This document shows, piece after piece, positions 17,979 to 26,511 of a DNA stretch of 64,000 nt. The stretch comes from Desulfovibrio sp. (lineage in GTDB: Bacteria; Desulfobacterota; Desulfovibrionia; Desulfovibrionales; Desulfovibrionaceae), in contig NZ_JAHZCJ010000007.1 in assembly GCF_019422935.1 (NCBI RefSeq), positions 153,021 to 217,020 of the forward strand, read 5' to 3'. A model generated the notes under the pieces. The model made no database searches and was not told the DNA's origin. It was given only the letters and a program-made list of their open reading frames with translations. Each line of letters begins with the position of its first letter. Position 1 is the first letter of the stretch. The translations under genes were made by a program, and so were the position numbers.

Positions 17979-19370
17979 ATGCTGACAAAAGAGGATATTC
18001 GCACACATATCGCTGCATTTATCGGTGAAAAAAACATGCTCACCAAGCAGGAAGACCTCGTTTGCTACACCTACAACGCGGGCGGGGCGGCCCCATCGGC
18101 CTTTCTGCCCATTCTGGTTGCACTGCCCATCACCGCCGAAGAAGTTTCCAAGATCGTCGGCTTCTGCAATGAACACAAAATCAGCGTGGTCACCCGTTCG
18201 CAGGGAAGCGGCCTCAGCGTCAACGCCATTACAGAAAGCGACTATTCCATCATCATTTCGCTGCAACGCATGAATTCCATCACTGTGGAGCCGGAAATCC
18301 TGATGGCTGTTGTTGGCCCCGGCGCAATCACCGCTGACATCAAAAAAGCCGCCGCCGCGCACAGCCTCATGTATCCGCCGGATCCCGCCAGCTTCACTTT
18401 TTCTTCCATCGGCGGCAACGTGGCGACCGATGCAGGCGGCCTGCAGTGCGTCAAGTACGGCACCACCAAGAGCTACGTTACGGGCATGCAGGTAGTGCTG
18501 GCTTCGGGCGAGATTATCCGCGCTGGCGGCAAATGCATCAAGGACGTGACCGGCTACAACCTCACCCAGCTGTTCACGGGTTCCGAGGGCACTCTTGGCG
18601 TCATAACAGAAATCACCCTCAAGCTCATTCCCCTGCCGCAGGCAAAACGCGCCATGCGCGTTGCCTTCAACAACATTGAAAACGCCGCCAAGGCTGTTTC
18701 TGCAATCATGACCAGCGGCGTTGTGCCCTCCATCATGGAATTTCAGGAACAGACCCTGATCCGCGCTGTTGAAGACTACACCCATGCGGGCCTGCCCGTG
18801 GATGCGGGCGCAATGCTGCTCATCGAAGTGGACGGCGATGTTTCCACCCTCAAACCGCAGGTGGAGGTCATCCGCCGGGTGTGCGAGCAGCTGGGCATGG
18901 TCGATTTTCACGTGGCAGAAACTGCGGAAGAGGCCGAGCAGCTTTGGGTTGCCCGCCGTTCCGGCCTGCCCGCCCTTGCCCGCGTGGCAAAGGGACGCTT
19001 GGGCGGCGACCCGGCTGTGCCCATCAACAAGCTCGCCCAGGCCGTGCACATGCTCTTTGAAGTGGGCAAAAAGCACGGCATCAAGGTGAGCTGTCAGGGC
19101 CATGCGGGCGACGGCAACATTCATCCTCACTTCTTCTTCAACTCTGATGAAGAAAAGAAAACAGCCGCCAAGGCCCGTTCCGAATTCCATTACGAAATCA
19201 TCAAGATGGGCGGGACAGTTTCTGCGGAACACGGCGTGGGCCGCGAAAAAGCGCCCTACATCACCAAGCAGCTGGGCGAAGCTCAGGTCGGGGCCATGCG
19301 GGCCATCAAAAAGGCCCTTGATCCCAACAATATCCTGAATCCTGGCTGCATCTTCGGAGGCCAGGCATGA
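17979..19370 (+). CDS. FAD-linked 2-hydroxyacid dehydrogenase (GlcD/D-lactate dehydrogenase type)
   Basis: A 463-residue flavoprotein of the VAO/PCMH family that oxidises a 2-hydroxyacid (lactate, glycolate or a longer homologue) to the 2-oxoacid. The PCMH FAD domain spans about residues 35-215 (RSQGSGLS, PDPASFTFSSIGGNVATDAGG, KDVTGYNLTQLFTGSEGTLGVIT). The cap and C-terminal domain carry the metal/substrate signature GHAGDGNIHPH and the end SAEHGVGREK...LDPNNILNPG. It overlaps the next gene by ATGA, so it forms a unit with the Fe-S subunit, which passes electrons on, probably to the quinone pool. Lactate use cannot be told from use of another hydroxyacid, but the neighbours point to a product longer than acetyl-CoA. 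Confidence 0.9.
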   Translation: MLTKEDIRTHIAAFIGEKNMLTKQEDLVCYTYNAGGAAPSAFLPILVALPITAEEVSKIVGFCNEHKISVVTRSQGSGLSVNAITESDYSIIISLQRMNSITVEPEILMAVVGPGAITADIKKAAAAHSLMYPPDPASFTFSSIGGNVATDAGGLQCVKYGTTKSYVTGMQVVLASGEIIRAGGKCIKDVTGYNLTQLFTGSEGTLGVITEITLKLIPLPQAKRAMRVAFNNIENAAKAVSAIMTSGVVPSIMEFQEQTLIRAVEDYTHAGLPVDAGAMLLIEVDGDVSTLKPQVEVIRRVCEQLGMVDFHVAETAEEAEQLWVARRSGLPALARVAKGRLGGDPAVPINKLAQAVHMLFEVGKKHGIKVSCQGHAGDGNIHPHFFFNSDEEKKTAAKARSEFHYEIIKMGGTVSAEHGVGREKAPYITKQLGEAQVGAMRAIKKALDPNNILNPGCIFGGQA

Positions 19371-20635
19371 GCAAGTCCCTGGACGAATTGAAAGCAGCCG
19401 CCCTCAAATGCACCCGTTGCGGGCAGTGCCTCACCATCTGCCCAGTTTACGGCAAGACATACGAAGAATCCAATTCTTCGCGCGGCAAGCTTTTTCTGCT
19501 GCGTTCTCTGGCAGACGGCACGGTAAAGCCCACCAAGGAACTTATGGAACTGGCCGCCCGCTGCACCCTGTGCATGCGCTGCAAGGCCATCTGCCCTTCC
19601 GGCGTCAACACCACCGACCTGATCATGGCCTTGCGCCGCAAGATGGCGGAAGAAGGCCAGCTGCCAGCCGCAAAGACCATAGCATTCAAAGCTGTCACCA
19701 AGGGTCGGCTGTTTGATATGGCCTTGAGCCACGCCAAACCTTTTCAGTCCATACTCTTCAAAAATACTGAAAACGGCGCGGGCAAGGTTTCACGCATTCC
19801 CATCCCCGCCGCAGGGCTGAACCTGCGCCGCGTTGTCCCGGCCCTGGCCGACAAGCCGCTGCGCAAGGTCATGCCTGCCGTCAGCAGCCCCAAGGGCTCC
19901 GCCCGTGCGCGGGTGGCCTTTTTCCCCGGCTGCATGCTCAACTATGTCTACGTCAATGCGGGCAAAGCCCTCATAGACGTGCTGGTGGCCAACGGCGTGG
20001 AAGTTCACCTGCTGGACAACCTCCAGTGCTGCGGCACACCGCTGTTTTCATCCGGCGATTTTGACGGCGCGGCCCTGCTGGCTGAAAACAACGCGCGCAT
20101 CCTTTCGCGCGGCAGCTTTGACGCCGTCATCACCGGCTGCGCCACCTGCGGCTCGGCCCTCAGCAAGGAATACGGCGAGGTGCTGCAAAACAGCGACGCG
20201 CTTTCTGCGTGGGAGGGATTCAAGGACAAGGTCTTCGACTTTTCCGACTTCCTCACCAGGCTTGGCCCCGCGCCCTATGTGCAGAACGTCCCTCTCAAGG
20301 CGACCTATCACGATGCCTGCCACCTTGTGCGCGGCATGGGCGTCTCCAAGCAGCCCCGCAGTCTCATCCGCGCCATACCCGGCCTGCGCTTTGTGGAGAT
20401 GAGCCGCCCCGATGTCTGCTGCGGTTGCGCGGGCACGTTCAGCGCCACCCACTATGACCTGTCCCAGCAGATTCTGGCGGATAAAACCAGCGACATTCTG
20501 TCCACAGGGGCAGATGTTGTCGCCACTGGCTGTTCCGCCTGCAAGATGCAGCTCATCGACGGTTTGAGCCACCGCGGCGCAAACATTCGCGTGCTGCACA
20601 CTGCCGAACTGCTTGCCAAGGCATATGGCCTGTAA
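19367..20635 (+). CDS. Fe-S subunit of 2-hydroxyacid dehydrogenase (GlcF type, CCG domains)
   Basis: Electron-transfer partner of the upstream flavoprotein. The 422-residue protein has two 4Fe-4S motifs near the N-terminus (CTRCGQCLTICP and CTLCMRCKAICP). Two cysteine-rich CCG domains follow: FFPGCMLNYV with LQCCGTPLFSSG, and CHLVRGMG with PDVCCGCAGTFS and TGCSACKMQL, the heterodisulfide-reductase-like pattern. It starts within the stop of glcD (ATGA overlap). A short hairpin follows the stop. The GlcE subunit of E. coli glycolate oxidase is absent, as in two-subunit Desulfovibrio lactate dehydrogenases. Confidence 0.9.
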   Translation: MSKSLDELKAAALKCTRCGQCLTICPVYGKTYEESNSSRGKLFLLRSLADGTVKPTKELMELAARCTLCMRCKAICPSGVNTTDLIMALRRKMAEEGQLPAAKTIAFKAVTKGRLFDMALSHAKPFQSILFKNTENGAGKVSRIPIPAAGLNLRRVVPALADKPLRKVMPAVSSPKGSARARVAFFPGCMLNYVYVNAGKALIDVLVANGVEVHLLDNLQCCGTPLFSSGDFDGAALLAENNARILSRGSFDAVITGCATCGSALSKEYGEVLQNSDALSAWEGFKDKVFDFSDFLTRLGPAPYVQNVPLKATYHDACHLVRGMGVSKQPRSLIRAIPGLRFVEMSRPDVCCGCAGTFSATHYDLSQQILADKTSDILSTGADVVATGCSACKMQLIDGLSHRGANIRVLHTAELLAKAYGL

Positions 20636-20642
20636 CAGGGCC

Positions 20643-20665
20643 ATGCCGCGTCCCCTACGCGGCAT
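20643..20665 (+). terminator. Hairpin after the glcD-glcF-type operon
   Basis: A perfect 9-base stem, ATGCCGCGT with ACGCGGCAT, and a 5-base loop, 7 bases after the stop. There is no clear T tract, so it could be a weak terminator or an mRNA-end stabiliser. The rest of 20666-20900 has no supported gene. Confidence 0.5.
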
Positions 20666-20813
20666 CCCTTGCGAGCATGCTTGCTGTTTTGATTGAGCCA
20701 TCTGCACAACGAGCATGCCCGCAGGGGAAACAGGATCTGATCAGTCGCGAAATACTTGTAACTCCCTGCGGTTTAATCTTTTGCGCGGGAATAAGGGGTC
20801 AGCCCCACACAAC

Positions 20814-20828
20814 GTTAACTTTCGCAAC
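20814..20828 (+). promoter_or_regulatory. Candidate activator site upstream of the oxidoreductase promoter
   Basis: GTTAACTTTCGCAAC is the second copy of the element at 17645-17659. It starts 98 bases before the TGG of the sigma-54 promoter at 20912. A further CGTTAAC lies 30 bases downstream (20843-20849), about three helical turns away, which would suit cooperative binding on one face of the DNA. Confidence 0.45.
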
Positions 20829-20911
20829 ACTGCCGAACACATCGTTAACAAAACAATCCAGCCTCTGGAAAAAAGAGAAGTAATTTCAGCGCAGTGCAGT
20901 AATTAATTATT

Positions 20912-20927
20912 TGGCACAATATTTGCT
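20912..20927 (+). promoter_or_regulatory. Sigma-54 (-24/-12) promoter of the oxidoreductase-ptb-buk operon
   Basis: TGGCACAATATTTGCT is an almost ideal -24/-12 element: TGGCAC, correct spacing, TTGCT. It lies 217 bases before the first gene. The long leader (20928-21144) has no credible reading frame. Confidence 0.85.
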
Positions 20928-21144
20928 AAATTACAGACTGCAACTCTTGGATAATGGCAGATAAATACGCTCTCAAGCGCTTGTATTTTTCATATAAAAA
21001 AGAAAACTACAGCCACTCAAACTGCAATTAATGCCGTGAAATTCGACAAATGAAGTTGTTTTGCACAAAGCAGTACACATCAATTTGAGCAATGGCAGAA
21101 TAATTACTGGTGGCACCACAACGGAAACGAGGTTTAGAAAGGCA

Positions 21145-22272
21145 ATGAAAAAACAAAGCAAGCTCATCCAGGGTAACGCCGCCATCGCCCAAGGCGCATT
21201 CTACGCAGGAGCGCGGTTTTACGCCGGGTATCCCATCACCCCTTCGTCCGAAATTGCTGAAATCGCCTCGCGCGAGCTCCCCAAGCTCGGGGGGATTTTC
21301 ATGCAGATGGAAGACGAACTGGCGAGCATGGGCGCCATTGTGGGCGCATCACTGGCTGGCGTGAAGTCGTTCACCGCCACCAGCGGCCCCGGTTTTTCGC
21401 TTATGCAGGAAAACCTCGGCATGGCGACCATGGGCGAAGTACCTGTGGTGGTGGTGAACGTGCAACGTTCCGGCCCATCCACAGGACTTGCCACCAAACC
21501 GGCCCAGTCCGACATCATGCAACTGCGCTGGGGACGGCATGGCGACCAGGAAATCATCGCGCTGACCCCGGCTTCGGTGCAGGAATGCTTTGACCTGACG
21601 GTCAAGGCCTTCAACCTGTCCGAGAAATACCGCGTGCCGGTCATCATGGCTCCGGAAGAAGTCTGCGGGCACATGCGTGAAAACGTTGTCATTCCTGACC
21701 AGGGTGAGGTGGAGGTGGTTGACCGCAGCCAGCCCACCTGCGCCCCCGCAGACTACATGCCCTTCTGCTTTGACGAAGGCGCGGTTGCCCCTCTGGCCAG
21801 ATATGGCAGCGACTATGTTTTCCATGTCACCAGCTCCATGCATGGCGAAAACGGCTTTAGCTGCAATACGCCCGAAAATGCCGGACGCAGGGTCGCCCAG
21901 CTGCACACCAAGATTGCCAAGGGCCGTGATGAAATCGTCATGACGCGCTACTTCGGTAAAGAAGACTGCGAAACCCTGATCATTACTTCCGGCGTGGTCA
22001 CCCGCGCAGCCCGCAGCGTGGCGCAAGAGGCCAATGCCAGCGGCGGCAAGGTTGGCGTTCTCCAGCTGCAGACTCTGTGGCCCTTTGCCGATGTGGAAGT
22101 GCGGGAAGCCGCACGCAAGGCCAAGCGCATTGTTGTTGCTGAAATGAACTATTCCGGCCAGCTGGCTGGAGAAGTGAAAAAGTATGTGCCGGATCCTTCG
22201 CTGGTTGTTGGGGTTAACAGCTACAACGGCAGCATCATGACCCCGGCCCAGATCGCAGCCGCCTTGAAGTAA
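21145..22272 (+). CDS. 2-oxoacid:ferredoxin oxidoreductase, alpha subunit (VorB/KorA type)
   Basis: The pyrimidine-binding half of a CoA-acylating 2-oxoacid oxidoreductase, which makes acyl-CoA, CO2 and reduced ferredoxin. The 375-residue protein shows GNAAIAQGAFYAGARFYAGY and PITPSSEIAE at the N-terminus, QMEDELASMGAIVGASLAG (with the conserved glutamate that activates thiamine diphosphate) and ATSGPGFSLMQENLG. Its C-terminal half is the transketolase-like domain II. The ATG at 21145 follows AGAAAGG; the open frame extends 28 codons further up without a ribosome site. It is the first of four subunit genes, and the split layout matches KorABCD/VorABCD enzymes rather than the fused pyruvate enzyme. 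Confidence 0.92.
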   Translation: MKKQSKLIQGNAAIAQGAFYAGARFYAGYPITPSSEIAEIASRELPKLGGIFMQMEDELASMGAIVGASLAGVKSFTATSGPGFSLMQENLGMATMGEVPVVVVNVQRSGPSTGLATKPAQSDIMQLRWGRHGDQEIIALTPASVQECFDLTVKAFNLSEKYRVPVIMAPEEVCGHMRENVVIPDQGEVEVVDRSQPTCAPADYMPFCFDEGAVAPLARYGSDYVFHVTSSMHGENGFSCNTPENAGRRVAQLHTKIAKGRDEIVMTRYFGKEDCETLIITSGVVTRAARSVAQEANASGGKVGVLQLQTLWPFADVEVREAARKAKRIVVAEMNYSGQLAGEVKKYVPDPSLVVGVNSYNGSIMTPAQIAAALK

Positions 22273-22284
22273 AGGAGAAATACA

Positions 22285-23115
22285 ATGGCACAGGCTATTT
22301 CACGCTCGCTTCTTAACAAAGAGGCACTGCCGCTCATGTGGTGTGCGGGCTGCGGCAACGGCATTGTCCTGAACGCGCTTTTGTGCGCCATGGACGAGCT
22401 GAATTTCAAAAAGGAAGACGTTCTTGTCGTCACCGGCATTGGCTGCTGGGGCAAGGCCGATGATTATATTTCCGCCAATGCCCTGCATACCACGCACGGG
22501 CGCGCCCTCACCTTCGCCACCGGCGCCAAGGCGGCCAACCCCAATCTCCACGTCATCGTCCTCATGGGCGACGGCGACGGCACCACCATTGGCGGCAACC
22601 ATCTTATCCATACGGCCCGCCGCAATATGGACCTCACTGCCATCATTGTGAACAACCTGAACTACGGCATGACCGGCGGCCAGTACTCGGCAACCACGCC
22701 CAACGGGGCCATCACCAGCACGTCTGTTGGCGGCAACCCCGAACGCGGCTTTGACGTGTGCGATCTGGTGCGCGCGGCAGGGGCCAACTTTGTTGCCCGC
22801 GAATCCGTCACCAGCGGCATGCGCCTCAAAAACCGCATCGTTGCCGGTATTCAGAAAAAGGGTTTTTCGCTTATCGAGGCCATGAGCCCCTGCTCCACCC
22901 TGTTCGGCCCCCGCAACAAGATGAAGCAGCCTGTGGATATGCTGCGCAATCTCAAGGAAAAGGCCGTTTCCCAGGCCAAGTTTGATTCCATCGAGAATGC
23001 CGCGGATCTTGGCTACTTTGTCACCGGCGTCATCGCCGACAAGGACGTTCATGATTTCAACACTCGCTACGAGGCCGAGCGCGCGGTGATCACGGCCGCC
23101 AAGGGAGGAAAGTAG
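22285..23115 (+). CDS. 2-oxoacid:ferredoxin oxidoreductase, beta (thiamine diphosphate) subunit
   Basis: The 276-residue subunit holds the diphosphate end of thiamine diphosphate. It has the motif GDGDGTTIGGNHLIHTARRN followed by NNLNYGMTGGQYS, and an N-terminal cysteine motif MWCAGCGNG typical of these beta subunits. The 2-oxoacid is not fixed by these residues: 2-oxoglutarate, branched-chain and aryl-pyruvate enzymes look alike. GGAG lies before the ATG, 12 bases after the alpha gene. Confidence 0.92.
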   Translation: MAQAISRSLLNKEALPLMWCAGCGNGIVLNALLCAMDELNFKKEDVLVVTGIGCWGKADDYISANALHTTHGRALTFATGAKAANPNLHVIVLMGDGDGTTIGGNHLIHTARRNMDLTAIIVNNLNYGMTGGQYSATTPNGAITSTSVGGNPERGFDVCDLVRAAGANFVARESVTSGMRLKNRIVAGIQKKGFSLIEAMSPCSTLFGPRNKMKQPVDMLRNLKEKAVSQAKFDSIENAADLGYFVTGVIADKDVHDFNTRYEAERAVITAAKGGK

Positions 23116-23116
23116 C

Positions 23117-23647
23117 ATGGCCCAGTATGAATTTATCATGGCTGGCACCGGCGGGCAGGGCCTTGTGTTTTGCGCGTCCTTCCTTGCCGAAGCCGCAATT
23201 CTGGGTGGCCGCAACGTAGTGCAGTCCCAGTCGTACGGCATCTCGCAGCGCGGCGGCTTTATCAGCGCCGAAGTGCTGATGGACGATGCGGAAATTCTTT
23301 TCCAGCAGGTCGTCAAACCCAATCTGATCATTGCGCTGAACGAAGTTGTGGGCACCCGCTACGACAATGCCGTAGCCCCCGTAGTGTACGACACCTCGCT
23401 CATGAAACCCCGCCAGATGAGCAACTGGATCGGCATCCCCATGACCGAGATCGCCCATGAACTGGGCGCGCCCAAATCGGCCAACCTTGCCGGTCTTGGA
23501 GCGGCCATGGCGCTTACAGGGGCACTGCCTCTGGACACGCTGCTGAGCATCGCCGAGCGCAAGGGCAAACCCGAAGTGGCCAAGATTAACATGGAAGTGA
23601 TCAGGCGAGGCGCTGCTGCTGCCGAAGCCGCCCGGGGGGGAAACTGA
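23117..23647 (+). CDS. 2-oxoacid:ferredoxin oxidoreductase, gamma subunit
   Basis: A 176-residue subunit of the catalytic gamma domain family, which contributes to CoA binding. The family start is FIMAGTGGQGLVFCASFLAEAA, with QSYGISQRGGFISAEV and MVIRRG-like elements near the end. Its ATG is 1 base after the beta stop, with GGGAGGAAA inside the end of beta; the stop overlaps the ferredoxin-like subunit start (TGATG). All four subunits are therefore made from one message in fixed order. Confidence 0.92.
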   Translation: MAQYEFIMAGTGGQGLVFCASFLAEAAILGGRNVVQSQSYGISQRGGFISAEVLMDDAEILFQQVVKPNLIIALNEVVGTRYDNAVAPVVYDTSLMKPRQMSNWIGIPMTEIAHELGAPKSANLAGLGAAMALTGALPLDTLLSIAERKGKPEVAKINMEVIRRGAAAAEAARGGN

Positions 23648-23871
23648 TGAGCGAGGAAAAGAAAACTTTTGAAGTTTGCGTGGACGCCGTGCTCTGCAAG
23701 GGCTGCGGCTACTGCAAGGAACTCTGCCCCAAGTCCGTTTACGACTTCGGCACGGAATACAATGCGGCTGGCTATCTCTTTATGACTCCGGTCAGTGCGC
23801 AGGCCTGCATAGGCTGCCGCACGTGCATGATGGTCTGCCCCGACTTTGCCATTGAAGTTCTGGAAAAATAA
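23647..23871 (+). CDS. 2-oxoacid:ferredoxin oxidoreductase, delta (2x4Fe-4S) subunit
   Basis: A 74-residue ferredoxin-like subunit with two complete 4Fe-4S motifs, CKGCGYCKELCP and CIGCRTCMMVCP. It passes electrons from the thiamine site to free ferredoxin. Fourth in the order alpha-beta-gamma-delta, starting within the gamma stop codon. Confidence 0.92.
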   Translation: MSEEKKTFEVCVDAVLCKGCGYCKELCPKSVYDFGTEYNAAGYLFMTPVSAQACIGCRTCMMVCPDFAIEVLEK

Positions 23872-23887
23872 CAGGCCGGAGTCTATC

Positions 23888-24793
23888 ATGGTATACAAAA
23901 GCTTTGACGAGCTTGAAGCAGCAGTGATGCAAAAGGCCCACAAGTGCAAGGTGGCTGTGGTGGAAGCCGCAGACGAACATGTGCTTGAAGCTGTGCGGCA
24001 CGCTGTTGAAGTTGGCCTTGTGGAGCCGCTGCTGTTTGGCAAGCGGGAAGATATCGCAGCCAAACTCAAAGCCATAGGCCTGCCGGGCGATGCCTATCCC
24101 ATTGTTGAAACCGCCACGCCGCAGGAATCGGCCACCGGAGCTGGCATGGCGGTCAAGGAAGGCCGGGCCAACTTTATTCTCAAAGGCCTGATCCAGACCG
24201 GAATTCTTCTCAAGGGCCTGTTCAAGGAAGAAACCGGCTTCCGCACCGGGCGGCTGATCTCGCACATGAATATTGTACAGGTTGCCACCTACCCCAAGCT
24301 TCTGGCCCTGTGCGATGCCGCCATCAACATTGCGCCTTCGCTTGAACAGAAGCGCGACATTATCCAGAACGCGGTGGATGCCCTTGCGCGCATGGGTATT
24401 GATAACCCCAAGGTTGCGGTGCTGTCCTCTGCGGAAACAGTTAATGAAAAAATGCCTGAAAGCGTTGACGCCGCCGCGCTGAAAGAAATGAACAAAAAAG
24501 GCCAGATCACCGGCTGCCTGATTGAAGGCCCCATATCCTATGATCTGGCGGTATGCGCGGAATCAGCCGCCACCAAGGGCTACGAAAGCCCCGTTGCCGG
24601 TGATGCCGACCTGCTGGTGTGCCCCAATATTGTCACCGCCAATGTGCTTATCAAGTGCCTGCGCCATACAGCCAACGCGCTGACCGCAGGCATAGTGGTG
24701 GGCGGCAGGGTGCCAGTGGTGCTCAATTCCCGCGCGGCAAGCGCTGAAGACAAGTTCAGAACCATGGTTCTTGCGGCCTCTGCCGCGGGGTAG
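23888..24793 (+). CDS. ptb: Phosphate butyryltransferase-type phosphate acyltransferase
   Basis: Converts an acyl-CoA and phosphate to an acyl phosphate and CoA. The 301-residue size and pattern (KVAVVEAADEHVLEAV, then FILKGLIQTGILLKG, VQVATYPKLLALCDAAINI and the C-terminal LVCPNIVTANVLIKCLRH) fit the short phosphate acetyl/butyryl transferase fold. Pairing with a butyrate-kinase-type gene favours the butyryl branch, which often accepts isobutyryl-, isovaleryl- and valeryl-CoA. The start at 23888 (GGAG 7 bases upstream) is 16 bases after the ferredoxin-like subunit; the longer open frame overlaps that gene and is not preferred. Confidence 0.88.
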   Translation: MVYKSFDELEAAVMQKAHKCKVAVVEAADEHVLEAVRHAVEVGLVEPLLFGKREDIAAKLKAIGLPGDAYPIVETATPQESATGAGMAVKEGRANFILKGLIQTGILLKGLFKEETGFRTGRLISHMNIVQVATYPKLLALCDAAINIAPSLEQKRDIIQNAVDALARMGIDNPKVAVLSSAETVNEKMPESVDAAALKEMNKKGQITGCLIEGPISYDLAVCAESAATKGYESPVAGDADLLVCPNIVTANVLIKCLRHTANALTAGIVVGGRVPVVLNSRAASAEDKFRTMVLAASAAG

Positions 24794-24814
24794 CCACCTG
24801 CTCGCAAGGTTTCA

Positions 24815-24858
24815 GGCTGCCGCGCTGCATGCAGCTCAGCGCATCAGACGCGGCAGCC
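24815..24858 (+). repeat. Stem-loop between ptb and buk
   Basis: Perfect 10-base arms GGCTGCCGCG (24815-24824) and CGCGGCAGCC (24849-24858) enclose a loop whose first part is the palindrome CTGCATGCAG. It lies in the only sizeable gap (108 bases) of the operon, without a T tail. A role in RNA processing or in setting the ptb/buk ratio is plausible but not shown. Confidence 0.5.
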
Positions 24859-24901
24859 CATGGCAGCAAGAGCATTTCACATTGTCCCATAAGGATACGA
24901 C

Positions 24902-25978
24902 ATGGCGGAAACCAACTATACCGTTCTTTCCATCAATCCCGGTTCCACCTCCACGCGGATTGCCGTTTACAAGAACCACGAGCTTTTGTTCCAGAAAAAG
25001 GTGGATCATCCGGCAGAATCCCTGCGCGGCTTTGAAAGCAACGTTGCCCAGTTCCCCATCCGCCTGGATGCCATACTGAAGGCGCTGCAGGAAGAGCAGT
25101 TTGACCTGCACCAGCTCTCCGCCGTGGCCGGGCGCGGCGGCAAACTGCCCCCACTGCTGCAAGGCGCGTATCTTGTTGACGAAGGCATGCTGGACTTTCT
25201 GCGGCACCGGCCCATTGACGACCACGCCTCCAACCTCGGGGCGCTGCTGGCGCACGAAATCGCCAAGCCGCTGAACATCCCCTCCTACATCTATGACGCC
25301 GTGGTGATGGATCAGATGGAAGACATCGCCAAGCTCTCCGGCCTGCCGGAAATTCGCCGCAAGGCCTCGTGCCATGCCCTCAACATGCGCGCCATGGCCA
25401 TCAAGGCCGCCGCGAGCAAGGGCTGGAAGCTGGCGGACAAGAACATCATTGTCAGCCACATGGGTGCGGGCATCAGCGCCACGGTCATTCATCAGGGCCG
25501 CATGATTGACGTCATCACCGATGAGGAAGGCCCCTACTCGCCCGAGCGTTCCGGCGGCCTGCCCAACAGGCAGCTCATCGACCTGTGCTTTTCGGGCAAG
25601 TTTGACCGCCATTCAGCCACGCGGCGCACGCGCGGTCAGGGCGGACTGATGGCCTATCTTGGCACCAACAACGCCCTTGAGGTTGAACGCCGCATTGCCG
25701 AAGGCGATGAAAAAGCCCGCCTTGTGTACGACGGCATGACCTATCAGGTAGCCAAGCACATTGCCTCGCTGGCGGCGGTCATCAACGGCCAGGTGGATGT
25801 TGTGGTGCTTACCGGCGCATTGGCCAACTCCTCATACATCATTGAACGTGTGGTGCCCCGGATACAGTTCCTCGGCGAAGTCATGGTGCTGCCGGGAGAA
25901 AACGAGCTGGAAGCGCTGGCTTACGGAATTTTGCGCGTACTGCGCAAGGAAGAAGGTTTCCATACCTTCCACGAATAG
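24902..25978 (+). CDS. buk: Butyrate kinase-type acyl kinase
   Basis: Transfers phosphate from an acyl phosphate to ADP, yielding ATP and a free fatty acid. The 358-residue protein of the acetokinase/ASKHA fold shows the N-terminal phosphate loop LSINPGSTSTRIAVY, then HALNMRAMA, SHMGAGISATVIHQGRMIDV and LTGALANSSYIIERV. The length and the segment EEGPYSPERSGGLP fit butyrate kinase rather than acetate kinase (about 400 residues). AAGGA lies upstream of the ATG. It is the last gene of the operon: the product pathway ends here with substrate-level ATP. After it, a bulged hairpin (near 26038-26075) could act as a terminator. Confidence 0.92.
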   Translation: MAETNYTVLSINPGSTSTRIAVYKNHELLFQKKVDHPAESLRGFESNVAQFPIRLDAILKALQEEQFDLHQLSAVAGRGGKLPPLLQGAYLVDEGMLDFLRHRPIDDHASNLGALLAHEIAKPLNIPSYIYDAVVMDQMEDIAKLSGLPEIRRKASCHALNMRAMAIKAAASKGWKLADKNIIVSHMGAGISATVIHQGRMIDVITDEEGPYSPERSGGLPNRQLIDLCFSGKFDRHSATRRTRGQGGLMAYLGTNNALEVERRIAEGDEKARLVYDGMTYQVAKHIASLAAVINGQVDVVVLTGALANSSYIIERVVPRIQFLGEVMVLPGENELEALAYGILRVLRKEEGFHTFHE

Positions 25979-26118
25979 CCAGGTGCTACCCGTGTCACTC
26001 TGCTTGCCCCAATCCCTGTCATTCAAGCAGACCCTCAGGGGCAGGGCGCATACTGCGCCTTGTCCCTGCCCGATGATCAGCGGCTTCTGGCAGGTGGTGC
26101 ATTTCTAACAATACAATA

Positions 26119-26135
26119 TTTAACTTGCGTGTTAA
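26119..26135 (+). promoter_or_regulatory. Possible third activator site upstream of the transporter
   Basis: TTTAACTTGCGTGTTAA contains the inverted pair TTAAC-N6-GTTAA. It aligns loosely (9 of 15) with the elements at 17645 and 20814, and starts 99 bases before the sigma-54 promoter at 26218, almost the same distance as the oxidoreductase copy. Weak on its own. Confidence 0.3.
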
Positions 26136-26217
26136 TTTACTTAGCGCAAAAAAAGCACATGTGCGCACGCTGCATGGCAATTAACTGAAAATAAACAATA
26201 ATTTTACAAGACAACTA

Positions 26218-26234
26218 TGGCATAAAAATTGCTC
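26218..26234 (+). promoter_or_regulatory. Sigma-54 (-24/-12) promoter of the transporter gene
   Basis: TGGCATAAAAATTGCTC has GG and GC at the correct 10-base spacing with a TTGCT -12 box. It is the third such promoter in the island. The 278-base leader that follows has two perfect hairpins (GCGCTC ATGAAA GAGCGC near 26253-26270 and TCTCAA-ACGCG-TTGAGA near 26279-26295) and no open frame with support. Confidence 0.75.
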
Positions 26235-26511
26235 AAAGCGGTATCAATAGTAGCGCTCATGAAAGAGCGCCGTGGATATCTCAAACGCGTTGAGAGCGAC
26301 TGGTTGTCTGTGTTCGGTATGCCGCACAATAGAGGATAGCAAGGGCGTTATTGTGTTTGTATCTGATGTGACACTTAACATATGAAGTAAAGTACATTTT
26401 CAGGTTGGGTGAATAGCGCCTCCTTTGCTTTTCCGGCCTGCTCAGGGCTTACAATTTTTCGTCCATTTTTATGCCCCGAGGCCGTTCCATTTTTTACACA
26501 AAGGGAGTGTC

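Noticed and set aside
17871..19232. 453-codon minus-strand frame opposite the glcD-type gene
   Set aside because: Shadow of the flavoprotein frame; it would also cross the sigma-54 leader.
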